DNA of 64,000 nucleotides from Isoetes taiwanensis (taxonomy: Eukaryota > Streptophyta > Lycopodiopsida > Isoetales > Isoetaceae), in contig JAJEKV010000033.1 of assembly GCA_021234155.1 (NCBI GenBank), forward strand, positions 4,321,454 through 4,385,453. The letters are read 5' to 3'. Position 1 is the stretch's first letter. The number at the start of each line of letters is the position of its first letter. Made by a program: the position numbers and the translations under genes. A model generated the notes under the pieces. That model was not told the DNA's origin. It saw only the letters and a program-made list of their open reading frames with translations, and did no database searches. Positions 11,889 to 23,550 of this stretch are shown piece after piece.

Positions 11889-14800
11889 CTCTAAAAATGC
11901 AATACAAAACTGGAGGACTAATGAAAAAGAACATAGGGCGAAAGCAGAACTACTGAAAAATGAATTCCATGGATAGTACAAAGAGGGTTTACCCGATCTA
12001 TCAAAATACAGAGCAGGCTGAATCGTGCTAAAATTCTGAATACTATATTGCTTGCAGAGAATGTTGAAGGAAGAACCAGGTAACTGATCAGTTAAAAAGT
12101 GCAGACACATGGCTGAGATATGTTGCCTAGGCCTAGTTGCCTAGTTTGAGAGATAGTAAAAGTGCATCTGCAAAAGCTGATATTTTCAGTTTTAACTTAG
12201 GGTTTAAGGTTTGTTTAAAGGTATAATGGTGAAAGCCCCTTAATCACCCCCATAAAAGGGCTTTGGATATATGCCATCACACTAACACAGGTTTTATATT
12301 GCAGGCAGATTTTTCTCCGAGTCTCTGGATCTCATGTGGTTCATTTGGAATGTGCGAGAATATACCCAGATATCACAACAATCTTAGGAAGATTAGGTAA
12401 CACTCAATATCTGCACTTTTTAACTAAGTTTGCATATGATCTTTGACCATATACTATCCCCAAAAATCTACAGATATTTTGAGTTTTATGGGAGATCAAA
12501 TGCACACACAACACTAGCATTACTCAATTAACTTAGTCTTCACTTTATGCTGTGTCTAAACATATCCGAGGAGGGGTAGGAGAAGGACATTTCTTACATC
12601 ACTGGAAAAGATGATTAACTAGAAATGCATGTCATAAATTGCATAAGTCCAACTTCTATTGAAGTGTTGTCGTCTATGTAAAACTAAGGCGATGCGTTGC
12701 AATTTTGGTCAGGCGGCCAAAGACTTGTGAGATGATATCAATGCTCTGCTCTTCTCTTCTGGAGTGGCAAAATGGGTCAGATGGCAGCCTCAGGGGGTTT
12801 AGGCCCCTCCCTTCCCTAGCTTATACTTGTGTCAATTGTCTTTGTTGTTGCCTTTGGAATATCCAGACCGCCATTGTCTTTTTGTTGCATATAACACTGC
12901 CTTTTGCAGGATGGGGAGTGAGATGATTGAGGGTGATTTAGTTAAAAATTTTCATTTTGAATTGCCCTTCATAATACTTGGGTCTCGAACTGACACCAAG
13001 CCAGTACAAGGCCGCCGCGATAAATTTCTTGTAAATATAATGTTAAAGTAGCCTTTTTATTTGCTTAACCATTGAAGCAAGGGGGCTTATGTGGCGTCAT
13101 CTCACTGGAGGAGGTATTTTAGAAGGGAAATTGTCCCTGTAGCATCGTGACTGGTTTGAAAGACTAGATCTGGCAAAAGAGGTCGGATCTGAGCCTTGGA
13201 AGCCCGATTTATGCTGGGGAAAAGGCCCATAGCATTTATTTGGGCTAATCTTAGCTTTAGTAACCTTATATAAGGAGTTGGAGACGATTTTGGAAATCAT
13301 AATTCTGCAACTGGAGCCAAGCAATGAGCGTCTTGCTCTTCCTTTCTTCCTGATCTCTTGTTTCTTAGTGTTTAAGTCCATTTCAAATTGATTGAGGATC
13401 AATTTGGGTTGTTATGAGTTACTCCATAATTTGGTGTTGGCTCGTAGAGTTGTGACATCTCCTACTTTGTCTATGATGCTCCCATTGTATTGGAAGACGG
13501 AGTTCATCCCCCTGGTAGCCAAGCTGATAGAGGCTGTCCACCTGACACTAATTCTTTAGCAATGGATCGATGAGGAAGAATGGACGGGTCATTTGTCCCG
13601 TCTTACCTCGGGACCGTCCTAGCTGTGGAAGCATAAATAAACGTAAGCACATGACATCAAATGCAAATAGAGCCACCTCAAAGGGTGGCTATACCATAGC
13701 ATACATGTATATAGATCTGTCCTTTTTCTGTTTCTTTTTCCTAAAGCATGGGCAGACATTATCTGTTGATCCCACTACTGCAATTCCTATTATTATCCTG
13801 AAAATGAATGACTGCCTTCCAAAATGATGCAGTTTGCAATTAGTTTTATGAAAAAACCAGACAATATCTCAAAGATGGCACTCAGACTATCATATAAACC
13901 AACCAACCTGGTCAATAGAACCTCACATGCAATCCTCAAATATCATTTAAGCTGCAATTTTTTTTGCCTGGATAATGAAGTCACCAACTACAATTGAAAC
14001 TCATTGATAAAAAGCATCAAGATTCCTAACAACAAGAATTCTGTACACTTAAAACATTTAGAAGCGTGTACCTTTTGTAGATCAATCTCTAAAAGTGCAA
14101 CCAACTCCTTGAAGCTGCAATCATATTGTAAGCTTTCGTTGTAAGTAGAAATCGATTGCAACGCACAACCAGTTATAATACTTGATTTTTGTGTTTAGCT
14201 TACTTGCACTAAGTAAATTGTGCTCAATCATAGCTCTATCCAACTGTAATGTTGTCAGGCAAGAGAGCTTTCTGCAAACAGGCATCCACACCTTGAGAAA
14301 TGTGGCGAAGCAATAAGATCTAGTGTGGCTTGAGCTCCTCTAAGAAGGCATCAAATTCAGGCTTGCGCAAATATCTTTTCTAAATACACATGGTTAAGAA
14401 AGATTCGAAAACTCTTGAACAACAGCTTGGCAATGTAGCTTGTTTTCCTAAACAAATCAGGATTTGAAAAGACCGATTTCAACCAGCAAGGATGCTTTCT
14501 GCGAAAGAAATGGGCAGTCTACAGGAGAGGCGCAGCAATTATTCTAGTTCTATGGCCTTCCAATCCTTGGATTGGCTATGTCTAGATAATTTTAGAAGCA
14601 CAAAATTACCACTAGCATTGACATTATCTTCTTCTTGGTAGTCTTTTAATATTTGGTTATTGTGTTTGGTGATGGGAACTAGTCTCCAGGTTTTAGATGG
14701 GCTGTTGCCCTTACATGTGCCGTCCATAACCTATTGGGTTCCCGTGGACGTAAAAATCCATCTTATCTTATTTTATCTTTAAGAAGCACAAAATAAAATC

Positions 14801-14940
14801 TCCCAATATTTACCGTTTGCAAGATTTGATATATTTTCAACTTCGAGCATCTCTCATCCTGATTAAAAATTGATGGATTCACATGAAAAGAAAGGAGCAA
14901 ACTAGGTTACATCAAATATGAACTCAGTCACTGATAAAAC
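11889..14940. other. Upstream of CIPK relic; no gene recognised
   Basis: Intergenic DNA. 13083-13400 has some LTR-like character (a purine-rich stretch just before, and CTTATATAAGG near 13264), but I cannot define ends. The string near 13017 repeats one near 4257. The rest shows no coding or structured feature that I can support. Confidence 0.35.
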
Positions 14941-15273
14941 CTTATACAGGGTTGCAAGTACCCTCGACCTCTGAGGTCTTGCCGCTACAAATATAGTACA
15001 TGTTACTGCTGCTGCAAGAGCTCGTTGGAGTTCATCTTCATCGATCTTTCTATATATCACAAATAAAAAGGAGATAACAACCATTTAGACCACACACCGA
15101 GTTGTATGGTAGCAAAAAGTAATGTATAGACACTTTTCTTGAGCAAGCAACTTACTCACACACCTACCCCCTATTTCTCGTTTCTCTAATTGAGATAACT
15201 CATAATAACGAAGTGCTGCTTCAGGAACTTTCTGCTTAGAATCCAGTATCCAAGTATAGCACACCGGCAGCAT
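14941..15273 (-). pseudogene. CSN4 (COP9 signalosome subunit 4) exon relics
   Basis: CSN4 is a PCI-domain subunit of the COP9 signalosome, which removes Nedd8 from cullin ubiquitin ligases. Two exons are clear on the minus strand: 15273-15164 (CYTWILDSKQKVPEAALRYY, then ELSQLEKREIGG) and 15049-14941 (KIDEDELQRALAAAVTCTI, then PQRSRVLATLYK). They join in phase across an intron with GTGTGT donor and TATAG acceptor, giving IGG-R-KIDEDE. A GT donor also follows LATLYK. Upstream, the continuing homology (SNS.LNAV..VCY) contains stops and a deletion, and no other exon of the roughly 400-residue protein is visible nearby. I call it a fragmentary pseudogene copy rather than the active gene. Confidence 0.8.
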
Positions 15274-15330
15274 TTAGACAGCATTGAGTCAGCTATTAGA
15301 CCCACGCAGTTGACCTCTAGTGCTAATGGT

Positions 15331-16232
15331 TTTTCCTCCACAGTATATAAATGATGCTTCTCGCCGTGGAAGATGATAAAAATAATCTTTCTTTCTTTCT
15401 GATAAGATATATGGCCAACTTCTGCTAGAAGGCCATCTGGCAACTATATAAGAATAGGAAAAGAAAAACCAATACATCCGTTGAATCGAGATGTGTCAGA
15501 TAAAAGCTTCCTTGAGATATCATCCTGCATCAAATGATGAAACACAACAACAAATGCTAATTCTAATTAATGCTCAAAACCAAAATAATGAAAAAAAATA
15601 TGGAAAAGACTAATGTTAAGCTTGAAGCTAGGAGCCACTCACGACTTGGCAAATCTTGCCATCTATTTGAAGTATACAACAAACCGTGAAGCCAGGCCAT
15701 CAAGCCCTTGGCACCAGGACTCTTTGTTGGAATCGGCCAAAGGCACAAGGCCCTGAGCATAAAATAGAAAAGGTCATATAAAAGAGCATAATTAGTGGAA
15801 ATGCACCAGCAAACCTCACATACCTTGTCTGTTTTTATACTAGGAACAATCTTCTGGCATTCAGCACATCAACAAATCTCTTGCCATTAGTATTGGATTG
15901 GTATAGAGTCTCTTCAAAGAGGATGGCACCAGAAATGTACTGCCAAAGTCCTGGAGCGGTAACAAGTAGATGTCTGTATGCTTGGCGATTTTACTCAGTA
16001 TTCTCAAGGCCAATAGATAGCATTAGACTCGTGCATGACAAGAATACCACGACCAAGAGAAGCAATTGTAGTATGCAATTACGAGCACATAGTCCAACAT
16101 ATCAAAAACTTCTTATCATACTCAACAATCAAATATGAGGCTTGGAACAGACAAGAGAGAAGAAGGAAGGTTGACGCTGCATACGCCATAGCTGACGTGG
16201 GCGTGGAAGGCAGGCAAGTTTGGGTGACGTGG
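15331..16232. other. Intergenic, no gene recognised
   Basis: Short open stretches on both strands, none of them recognisable. A KRFVDV reading near 15875 (minus) is too short to call a further CSN4 exon. Confidence 0.3.
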
Positions 16233-16298
16233 GTGTCCACGTGGACACTTTAGAATTGCACCAAATCGTGCACCTCACGTGAGGTGTGTCCACGTGGA
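16233..16298. promoter_or_regulatory. Cluster of three CACGTG (G-box) palindromes
   Basis: Within 66 bases there are three palindromes centred on CACGTG: GTGTCCACGTGGACAC (16233-16248, 16 bases perfect), CACCTCACGTGAGGTG (16271-16286, 16 bases perfect) and TCCACGTGGA (16289-16298). G-boxes bind bZIP and bHLH factors in plants. They lie about 1.05 kb upstream of the fructokinase ATG. More TGACGTGG motifs flank them (near 16195, 16225 and 16388). A regulatory role for the fructokinase gene is inference. Confidence 0.55.
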
Positions 16299-17346
16299 AA
16301 ATTGCACCAAATCCTGCAAATCGTGCACCTCAGGTTAGGCAAGCCTGGAGAAAAAAAATCCCCGGCTAGAAATGTTAGTGGAATTCTGACGTGGCAGAGC
16401 AGAAAGCTCCAAGGCAGACTTGACAACTGCAATGGACTTACTACTACTTTATGATGCTCGGTAGCTCTGATCCCTGCTGCAGCTATGGCGGCCTCAACAT
16501 ATGTTGGATGTCAACTAGGTCATGAAAGCATGGTTGGTGTGTCTTACTGCACTAATTCCGACTTTTCCACCATAGCTGCTTCCTGTTGTGGCCCTACCAG
16601 CTTCTTACGCAGCTCTGCTTCAGTCTTTCACAGGCACAGAGAACTAAATTCAAATCCTTTAGCCTCAAATCTGAGCAGATTGTTCTCGCATAAAGGTCAG
16701 ATTTTGTTCTTGCTTTGCTGAAATCATACTCCTAAAGTGAATAACTCTCAGTTATTTTGGCATTTCCATAGCAAATAGCTTCGATTTAGATCTATTTAAT
16801 CCGTGCCATTGCAATAAGTCATCTTAAGATTACAGAAGATTCAGAGATGGTGGAGAATATGTAGGCGGCTTTTCTTATTTATTGAATAACACAATTCAAC
16901 AAAAGTAGTTATCTATGCATCGGACAGATGCGTCGTTTCCCTAAACAGCTATGACTCATATACTTCTGACTAGGATGACACCTAATCTAGATCCCTGCTG
17001 ACTCATCATATTCTAACAAGTCAATCTTCTATCACCTGAAAGGAAGCTCTATGACACATTCTACTATTTCTCCCAATAGGATCAGATGGACCACTGGTTG
17101 ACACAGAAAGATAATTCAGATTATTTCCCATATATCAGGAACTTGAAAAAAGCTACTTTTAGGCATGCATGAAAACAATGAAGAACCAGATCTATAATAT
17201 ATGTATATCTTGGAAATATTGCTGGTAGATCCTAGTAAATGCCCAGGAGCCAATCCTCCAACTGCAGAATGATTAACTAGGTTTGGGTGCTGTGTATAGG
17301 TGTTCAACTGCACAAACATGTCACCACCTCCATGCTCATACCAAAA
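16299..17346 (+). promoter_or_regulatory. Fructokinase upstream region
   Basis: No other gene is visible between the G-box cluster and the fructokinase start. A repeat of ATTGCACCAAATCxTGCA (16255 and 16301) and of AATCGTGCACCTCA (16265 and 16318) extends the G-box cluster. I cannot place the transcription start or a TATA box with confidence. Confidence 0.3.
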
Positions 17347-19682
17347 ATGCAAGCCACAAAAGGTGGTCAAGTTGTCTGCTTTGGAGAAATGCTTATTGAT
17401 TTCGTACCTACTGTGGGAGGTGTATCACTAGCTGAAGCTCCTGCATTCAAAAAGGCCCCTGGAGGAGCACCCGCAAATGTTGCTGTTGGGATTGCTAAGC
17501 TTGGTGGAAAATCAGCTTTTATTGGGAAGGTAAACAATTCTTACTCATGTCTTTCGAAAGCTATGCATATGCTTGCCAAGCCAAGAACAATAGGTGATAA
17601 TGTATCTTAATAAACACTTTTTAAACTGTAACCGAAGCTTTCACAGGCTCTAAGTAACCTATGTTATCACCTTGCCTATACTTAGCAACAATTTGTTGTG
17701 AGATGTGCATAAACTCTCCACAACAAAGACAAAATTACTTAACTTCAAGCCACGCTCATCCTCAGACTGGATAGAGTTCGAGCCACTTTTCACAATCAGT
17801 ACAAAGTCAAGGTTGTCCTTTATCTAGCAAAAGATTTTAGTAAAATGAAAGAATGTGTGCATTGAAATCAAACCTATCATGGGCAACTAAGATGTTCGAG
17901 GTTCATACTGTTCTAGAGTATTTCCCATGCTCACGCCGAAGTAAGAAATGAATTTTACTGGCTCGGAACGATCAACAGACATATGATAAGTGGCTACTTC
18001 AACAGTCACCCCTATGACTGAAAGGTTGGAAGGTCTATTTATGAACTGTACCAAATCATTGCATATCAAACAGCTGATATTCGTAGTATGATATGAAATT
18101 AGCTTACGCATAATCTTTGTTCTTGCAGGTTGGACAAGATGAGTTTGGAGTTATGCTTGTCAACATGTTGAATGAACATAATGTGGAGAGTAAAGGAGTT
18201 CGGCTTGACCCAGGTGCCAGAACTGCCTTGGCATTTGTCACCTTACGAAGTGACGGTGAACGAGAATTTATGTTTTATCGTAATCCCAGCGCAGATATGC
18301 TGCTTCAACCCACTGAACTTGACCTGGATCTCATCAAACAGGTAATATCATTGACATACGTTGAGTTCTGAAATCCCATTCTTGTTATTCTAATTGTCAT
18401 GTAATAAATCTTCTATTTTCTTGTATTTAACTTGGAAAGACGGTTAATGAACTAAAGAAGGCAAAGACTGAGCTCTTCTGTTGGAATTGCAAGGTTAATT
18501 CCTTAAAATAATTATCATCATAAAGTTAACAAGCTGCCATGAGTTAAACTTGTCTCAATTTATATCACCGCAGATAGCCCTTGCCAGCATACGTAATTTA
18601 TAAATGGCTAAGACTGCGTCTGGAGCATCATATGTATCTTTGTTCTCATCAATTTACCTCTTGCTTTCTAAATGTAAAGCATTACCAGTTGTTAATATCT
18701 TCTACCTTTATTGATATGACCTCAAATAAATATGATAATTCAGGCTACAATATTTCATTATGGATCGATCAGTCTTATTGCCGATCCTTGCAGATCAGCA
18801 CATGAACTGGCCATGAAAACAGCAAAAGAGGCTGGGAACTTGCTATCTTATGACCCCAACTTAAGGCTCCCTTTGTGGCCATCTGCTCAAGAGGCTCGCC
18901 AAGGCATATTTAGTATATGGGATCAAGCTGATGTTATCAAGGTGACCTCATTATACGTCTCCCCAATTCAGGGTTTTTTGTTGCCTTTTAGTATATGGTT
19001 GAATAGGGCACCATATCTTACAGGTGAGTGAGGAAGAGATTACCTTTTTGACAGAGGGTGGAGATCCCTATAGTGATGAAGCTGCACGTGCTCTTTGGCG
19101 CCCTAGCCTCAAGCTTCTTTTAGTAACTGAAGGCGCTCTTGGATGTCGTTATTACACAAAGGTAACTGTCAGAATGCATCCATTCATACCTAATGCTATG
19201 ATTTATCTTCACTGATTGATCTAGGTTCATAAGTGTAAGCAGGAATTATAATTGTGATCTTTCCAGATTTTCTTACAAGTATGTTATCAACATGAATAAT
19301 TTTGAAAGGTCTAAACATTCCAGTTTCTACAGAATTTCCAGGGCAGAGTAGAGGGCATCAAAGTAGAAGCTGTTGATACCACAGGTGCTGGTGATGCTTT
19401 TGTAGCAGGTGTCCTAAGCCAGCTTGTCAATGATATGACATTATTTGAGGTATCTTCCAAATACTGGCATTCATTGTGAATGACATCTGAGTGATGTAAT
19501 ACTTTTAGGTTATATTTTTAAAACGTATCTTGATCATTTGCTTGTCAAATCAGGACGAAAATAAGCTCCGGAATGTACTTCTTTTTGCAAATGCATGTGG
19601 CGCCATCACAACTACAGAACGAGGAGCAATTCCTGCCTTGCCCACAAAGGAGGCAGTGTTGGAGATCGTAAGAAACAGATAA
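17347..19682 (+). CDS. FRK: Fructokinase (pfkB family), six exons
   Basis: Phosphorylates fructose to fructose-6-phosphate with ATP, feeding sucrose-derived carbon into glycolysis and starch, probably in the cytosol. Exons: 17347-17529, 18129-18341, 18744-18941, 19024-19161, 19333-19449 and 19554-19682; every intron is GT-AG and phase 0. The product is 325 aa, close to plant fructokinases (about 320-330). Exon 1 holds [16 protein letters not shown] and [16 protein letters not shown] (pfkB signature 1), exon 3 [10 protein letters not shown] and [13 protein letters not shown], exon 4 [14 protein letters not shown], and exon 5 [12 protein letters not shown] (signature 2, with the anion-hole GAGD and catalytic Asp). 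The end is [21 protein letters not shown] chose the ATG at 17347; an in-frame ATG at 17332 would add five residues. No stop or frameshift, so it appears functional. The G-box cluster upstream may regulate it. Confidence 0.95.
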
Positions 19683-20439
19683 TGGACGCAGCTTTCCATG
19701 AGAAGTTGGCTCTATTGTCACTTCCAAATAATGGTAATAAAACATGCTATTAGCATGCCAATTAAAATACAAGAAATTTATTGCCGCCACAGGGGTTCGC
19801 GAGTGGCTAAGGCACCTTAATCGGACTTTTGTGTATTAAGGGAGAGTCCATTTTTTTTTTGTTATCATTACTAGTTATCAGTATCAGGCAACTGGTGGAT
19901 GGCCTTTCACCAATTCATTTCTGTGATAGACATCCATGTATGTGGTAGTTCTTCCACAAAACATGGGCAAGGCCATTAAAAGACTTTTTACTTGTTTAAT
20001 TTCAAAGTGTTCACTTGGCCCATTTCTTCATTCTAGTATTAGGTCTTCCTAGCTGCAATTCCAATTGTAGTTTGCTTTTTTTTTTTAAAGGAGCATAGCT
20101 TAAGCAGCAACCCTTCTTGGGAATCGCCATTCTTGCCACGTCCTTGGCCTTAGCATTTAGCTGTAGGATTTAATCTTAGCTGTCGATTTCAAGATGCTAT
20201 GTCCAGTAGCATTTGTGGCCCAATCTATTATGTCCATAACATCTGCTGCCACGTGGTTTCTTTTTTTTTTTTTTTTTTTTTTTTTTTGCCCTCCGCCATA
20301 GCCTAGTACAATGTTAGATTGGGGTTGCTCAACTATCGTCTCTTAGGTGCAGAGGTTAAACTTCCTATCTATCCTATCTCTTAGGTTCAACTATCCTATC
20401 TGAGGCCGTTAAACTTTTCGGTCCACATGGCCACGAGTT
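19683..20439. other. Fructokinase 3' flank with a long T-tract
   Basis: No gene. A T-run of about 26 bases at 20261-20287 could be the tail of a minus-strand retroposon, but no duplication was found. At 19792-19850 a short stretch starting GGGGTTCGCGAGTGGCTAAG resembles a pol III A-box region of a tRNA-derived SINE, without a B box. Confidence 0.35.
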
Positions 20440-20836
20440 ATGGGCCATAGAAATCTGATGGTTTAAAACAAAGGACATGGAGAAACGACGAGGACCGGGA
20501 TGTTAAAGGCTAGATAACGTCGTGTGCAGCATTATGGCCAGTAAAAAATGGTCTCGTAGCCAGGTTAGTCCTCGGCCGAGCCAGTCAAATATGGGCTCGT
20601 GGCCATGTGGCCAGGACCACGAGTCGGACTTTCCTGGCCACACGAGCCCATTTTTTACTGGCCACATGGTCGCTCGGCCGAGGACTAACCTGGCCACGAG
20701 ACCATTTTTGACTGGTCATAATGCGCACAGGACGTTATCTAGCCTTTAACATCCTGGCCCTCGTCGTTTCTCCATGTCCTTTATTTTAAACCACTCGTTT
20801 CAAGGCTGTTATATCCCATCAGGTTTCTATGGCCCA
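20440..20836. mobile_element. Fold-back element with arms of about 170 bp
   Basis: The left arm (about 20440-20616) and right arm (about 20631-20836) are inverted copies around a spacer of about 15 bases. Matching strings include GGACATGGAGAAACGACGAG with its complement, GGTTAGTCCTCGGCCGAG with its complement, and GGGCTCGTGGCCA with its partner. The right arm has about 27 extra bases after TTTTAAACCA. No coding. It fits a MITE or fold-back transposon; a transcript would form a long hairpin and could feed small-RNA production. Confidence 0.85.
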
Positions 20837-21365
20837 TTTGTTATGGCCATAACAACAACTGCCAGCAAGATGCACTCCTTAGTCACCATATTCTCGCTCT
20901 GTTTGTTTCATCCCGGCAAAGAGCAACTCACTGAAATGGAAACCTCACAAAACTCTGAGCTTTAGCCATAGCGTGGAGTATTGAATAACAACTCTGACAG
21001 CAAAAGACTATTATATTTAGAACTAAAAAAGAAAGTTATTTTTGAACCAGGAAGCTCCTTAAATCTGGCGGTCATGAACGTTCTCAAATCCAAAAAGAAA
21101 TGCTTAAAGCATTAAGCAGAAGAAAAAATAAAAGAACTCTATATGACTCCGGCTCAAACATTCTGCAAACCTCCACAATAAAAAATGTTTGCACAATCTC
21201 CGATTCTTGGAATCAACCCCCTCAAGAATCAAACCTCCAAAATGCTTGCTGAAAACCCTTGCGGAAAACTCCAGAATGCAGGGTCTTAAACACTTTGGCA
21301 AACTCTGTTCTTGGAATCAAACCTCCCCCTGCGGCAAAACGACTCGACCCAAGACGTTAAGGCCA
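20837..21365. other. Spacer between two fold-back elements
   Basis: Non-coding. It contains loosely repeated phrases such as TTCTTGGAATCAA (near 21205 and 21310) and CAAACCTCC (several times), with no further structure that I can define. Confidence 0.35.
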
Positions 21366-21524
21366 ATAACATCCTCTCCTCCGGGTTATGACATAGAAAA
21401 ATGGCTTCGTGGCCATATAGCCAAGAAATTCCTTGGCCATACTGTCATACGTTCTCGGAATTTCTTGACCATCTAGCCACTCGACCATTTTCCTGGGCCA
21501 TAATGCCTCGTGGGAGGATGCTAT
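21366..21524. mobile_element. Second, diverged fold-back element
   Basis: The left arm (21366-21432) and right arm (21456-21524) are imperfect inverted copies, with strings such as GGCCATATAGCCAAGAAATT against its partner in the right arm. Phrases shared with the 20440-20836 element (ATGG..TCGTGGCCA, GGCCATAATG, AACATCCT) indicate one family. Confidence 0.65.
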
Positions 21525-23182
21525 ATAGCCCATAACTGTCTTTTATCCATTTCTTATCTGAACTCTTCCCACTCTTACCATAACTGTCTTTTATCATGTG
21601 AGCTCTTGTTATATTGGGCCCTATAGGCTTTATGGTATCTTTTATCCATTTGTCATGTGGGCTCCCAAAGGCTTTACAGACGATAAAACTCAACTTAATT
21701 CAAAAGCATAGCCATATTTCTTTTGGTAACAACTACAACTACTTTATGGCAGGTCCAAAAACAAAATTCTTTTTCGTTGGCATCACTTCAGAGATGATTA
21801 TTTTGCACTAATTCTTCCTGCTATTCTAAGGAGCTCCAAGCTTTTGGGAGGTGTTGGCACATTCATAAATCCAAGTCTTCATTTATTTGCTCGCCCCTAT
21901 GTTGCCACCAATTGCACTTTGAGGGTAAGGAAAAGGAGAATGACTATATTCTAAAGGGTTTTTTTTTATCAGGAGAGTCCTTATTTTAATATGCTAAATT
22001 CTATTCTGCCAGTGAGGTACACTATGTAGTAGTTTAGGTACGAGCTTTGAAATATCATAAAATAGGTGCATCTCCTGCTAGCAATAGTAAGGTTCAAGAT
22101 AGGCATGGGTGGTTGGTCCTTCAGGCTTGAGACTGCCATGACAGCCTGCTTCTTTTATCTATTGACCAATCACTAAGCTTTACAAAAATGCCAGCTAGCT
22201 ATAATAAGATGGCCTCATTTGATATATCAGGTAATTTTCTGTTGTGCATAGTACAATGCATCTAGAGTGAAAAATGTCGAGATTACCTCCCCTTCTATGT
22301 GCAGAGAAAAGATTTGAGTAGTAACATTTCTGTATTAAAGATAAGCAGGAGATGGAATTTATTACTATAATTTTATAACATTTTATAGTGTTATTCTTAA
22401 AACATGCTTAGGCACTGTTGTGAATATTTTCTTAACATACATGTGAACAAACAATTGCAGACTTATTGAACAAACTATTCTATCAAACATCATTATTTAC
22501 ACGACCATAATTATCATAGCAATGTTTATCGCAAACTACAATTATACTGCAATCAAGCGGTTGAAGCCTTCAATAAAAGTTCAAAGCTCAAAGTTCCAAC
22601 ATCTGATGCTTTGGAGATGAGAGAAAATATTGCGTTCACCTGATTTTCTTTTAGATATACCAATCCTATGGTTGGCATGAAACCATTTTGTCTCCCCTTT
22701 CCATTATAAATAAATTGATGATTGGTATTTGATTGTTGTCCTCCCACTGAAATTGTATACATGTTAATAGATAATGTGGTGATAAATAAAATGGTTTTAA
22801 TAGTAGTTCTTCTTCTGTAAGTTAACACCGATTAAGATAAAATTGTAAAAGTAGAAATGTGTATATATTGTATATATTACGTCCAGGTTATGTGGCAAGT
22901 AGTTTATTTGAAAAGTGCTATGGGTGCCAATTCACATCATGAACTTTTAGGCGGCCATATAGAGCTGGAACATGCATTTTGTTTGTAATAAATGCATGTT
23001 TTTGTAATCAACAGGCATTTGTGCATTTGTTTTGTGCATTTGTTTCGTCTCACAGCATTTTGAGATAACAACTCTTTCAGATTGGACAAGCTAGCCACAA
23101 CTTAATGAACATCTCCAGTATTGAGGCTTACATTTTGATATACAATTCTTTCATATTTGGGAAGCTAACCAATGTTTAATCT
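21525..23182. other. Non-coding, no gene recognised
   Basis: AT-rich DNA with only short chance frames. I see no repeat or coding signal that I can support. Confidence 0.35.
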
Positions 23183-23550
23183 GATAATAATAAAAATGGC
23201 CAGTCAACGGAATAGGTAAAAGTAGATTCTTCTTTAGCATCCAAAAAGTTCAAAGGTTTAGGGTTGATCAAGAAATGAAATACAATATATAATATGGCCA
23301 AAAGTATAATTCTACATGCATATCCAATAGAAAAAATCACAAAAATGTGAACATAGGAGAGATTTGCTATATTGTTAATTGTCGTACTAGATGCAAGTAT
23401 TTTAATGCACACAACATATGATGAAATAAACAATTTGTACCAAGATTTAAACTGGTAATAATAAAAATGGATGTCGAAGGAATAGGTAAAAATAGATTCC
23501 TTTTTAGTATCCAAAAACTTCGAAGGTTTAGGTTTGATTGAGAAACGAAA
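23183..23550. repeat. Direct repeat pair of about 95 bp
   Basis: 23183-23275 and 23450-23545 are imperfect direct copies about 267 bases apart. Both run from AATAATAAAAATGG through GGAATAGGTAAAA and CATCCAAAAA/TATCCAAAAA to GGTTTAG. They could be two units of a longer tandem array or short terminal repeats of a small element; no primer-binding site is visible between them. Confidence 0.65.

Noticed and set aside
13083-13420. Solo LTR
   Set aside because: A TATA-like box and purine run exist, but I cannot show TG...CA ends or a target duplication.
15870-15900. KRFVDV reading as an N-terminal CSN4 exon
   Set aside because: Six residues only, and the neighbouring reading does not match CSN4.
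19792-19850. tRNA-derived SINE starting GGGGTTCGCGAGTGGCTAAG
   Set aside because: Only an A-box-like start is visible; no B box, tail or target duplication, so no element call.
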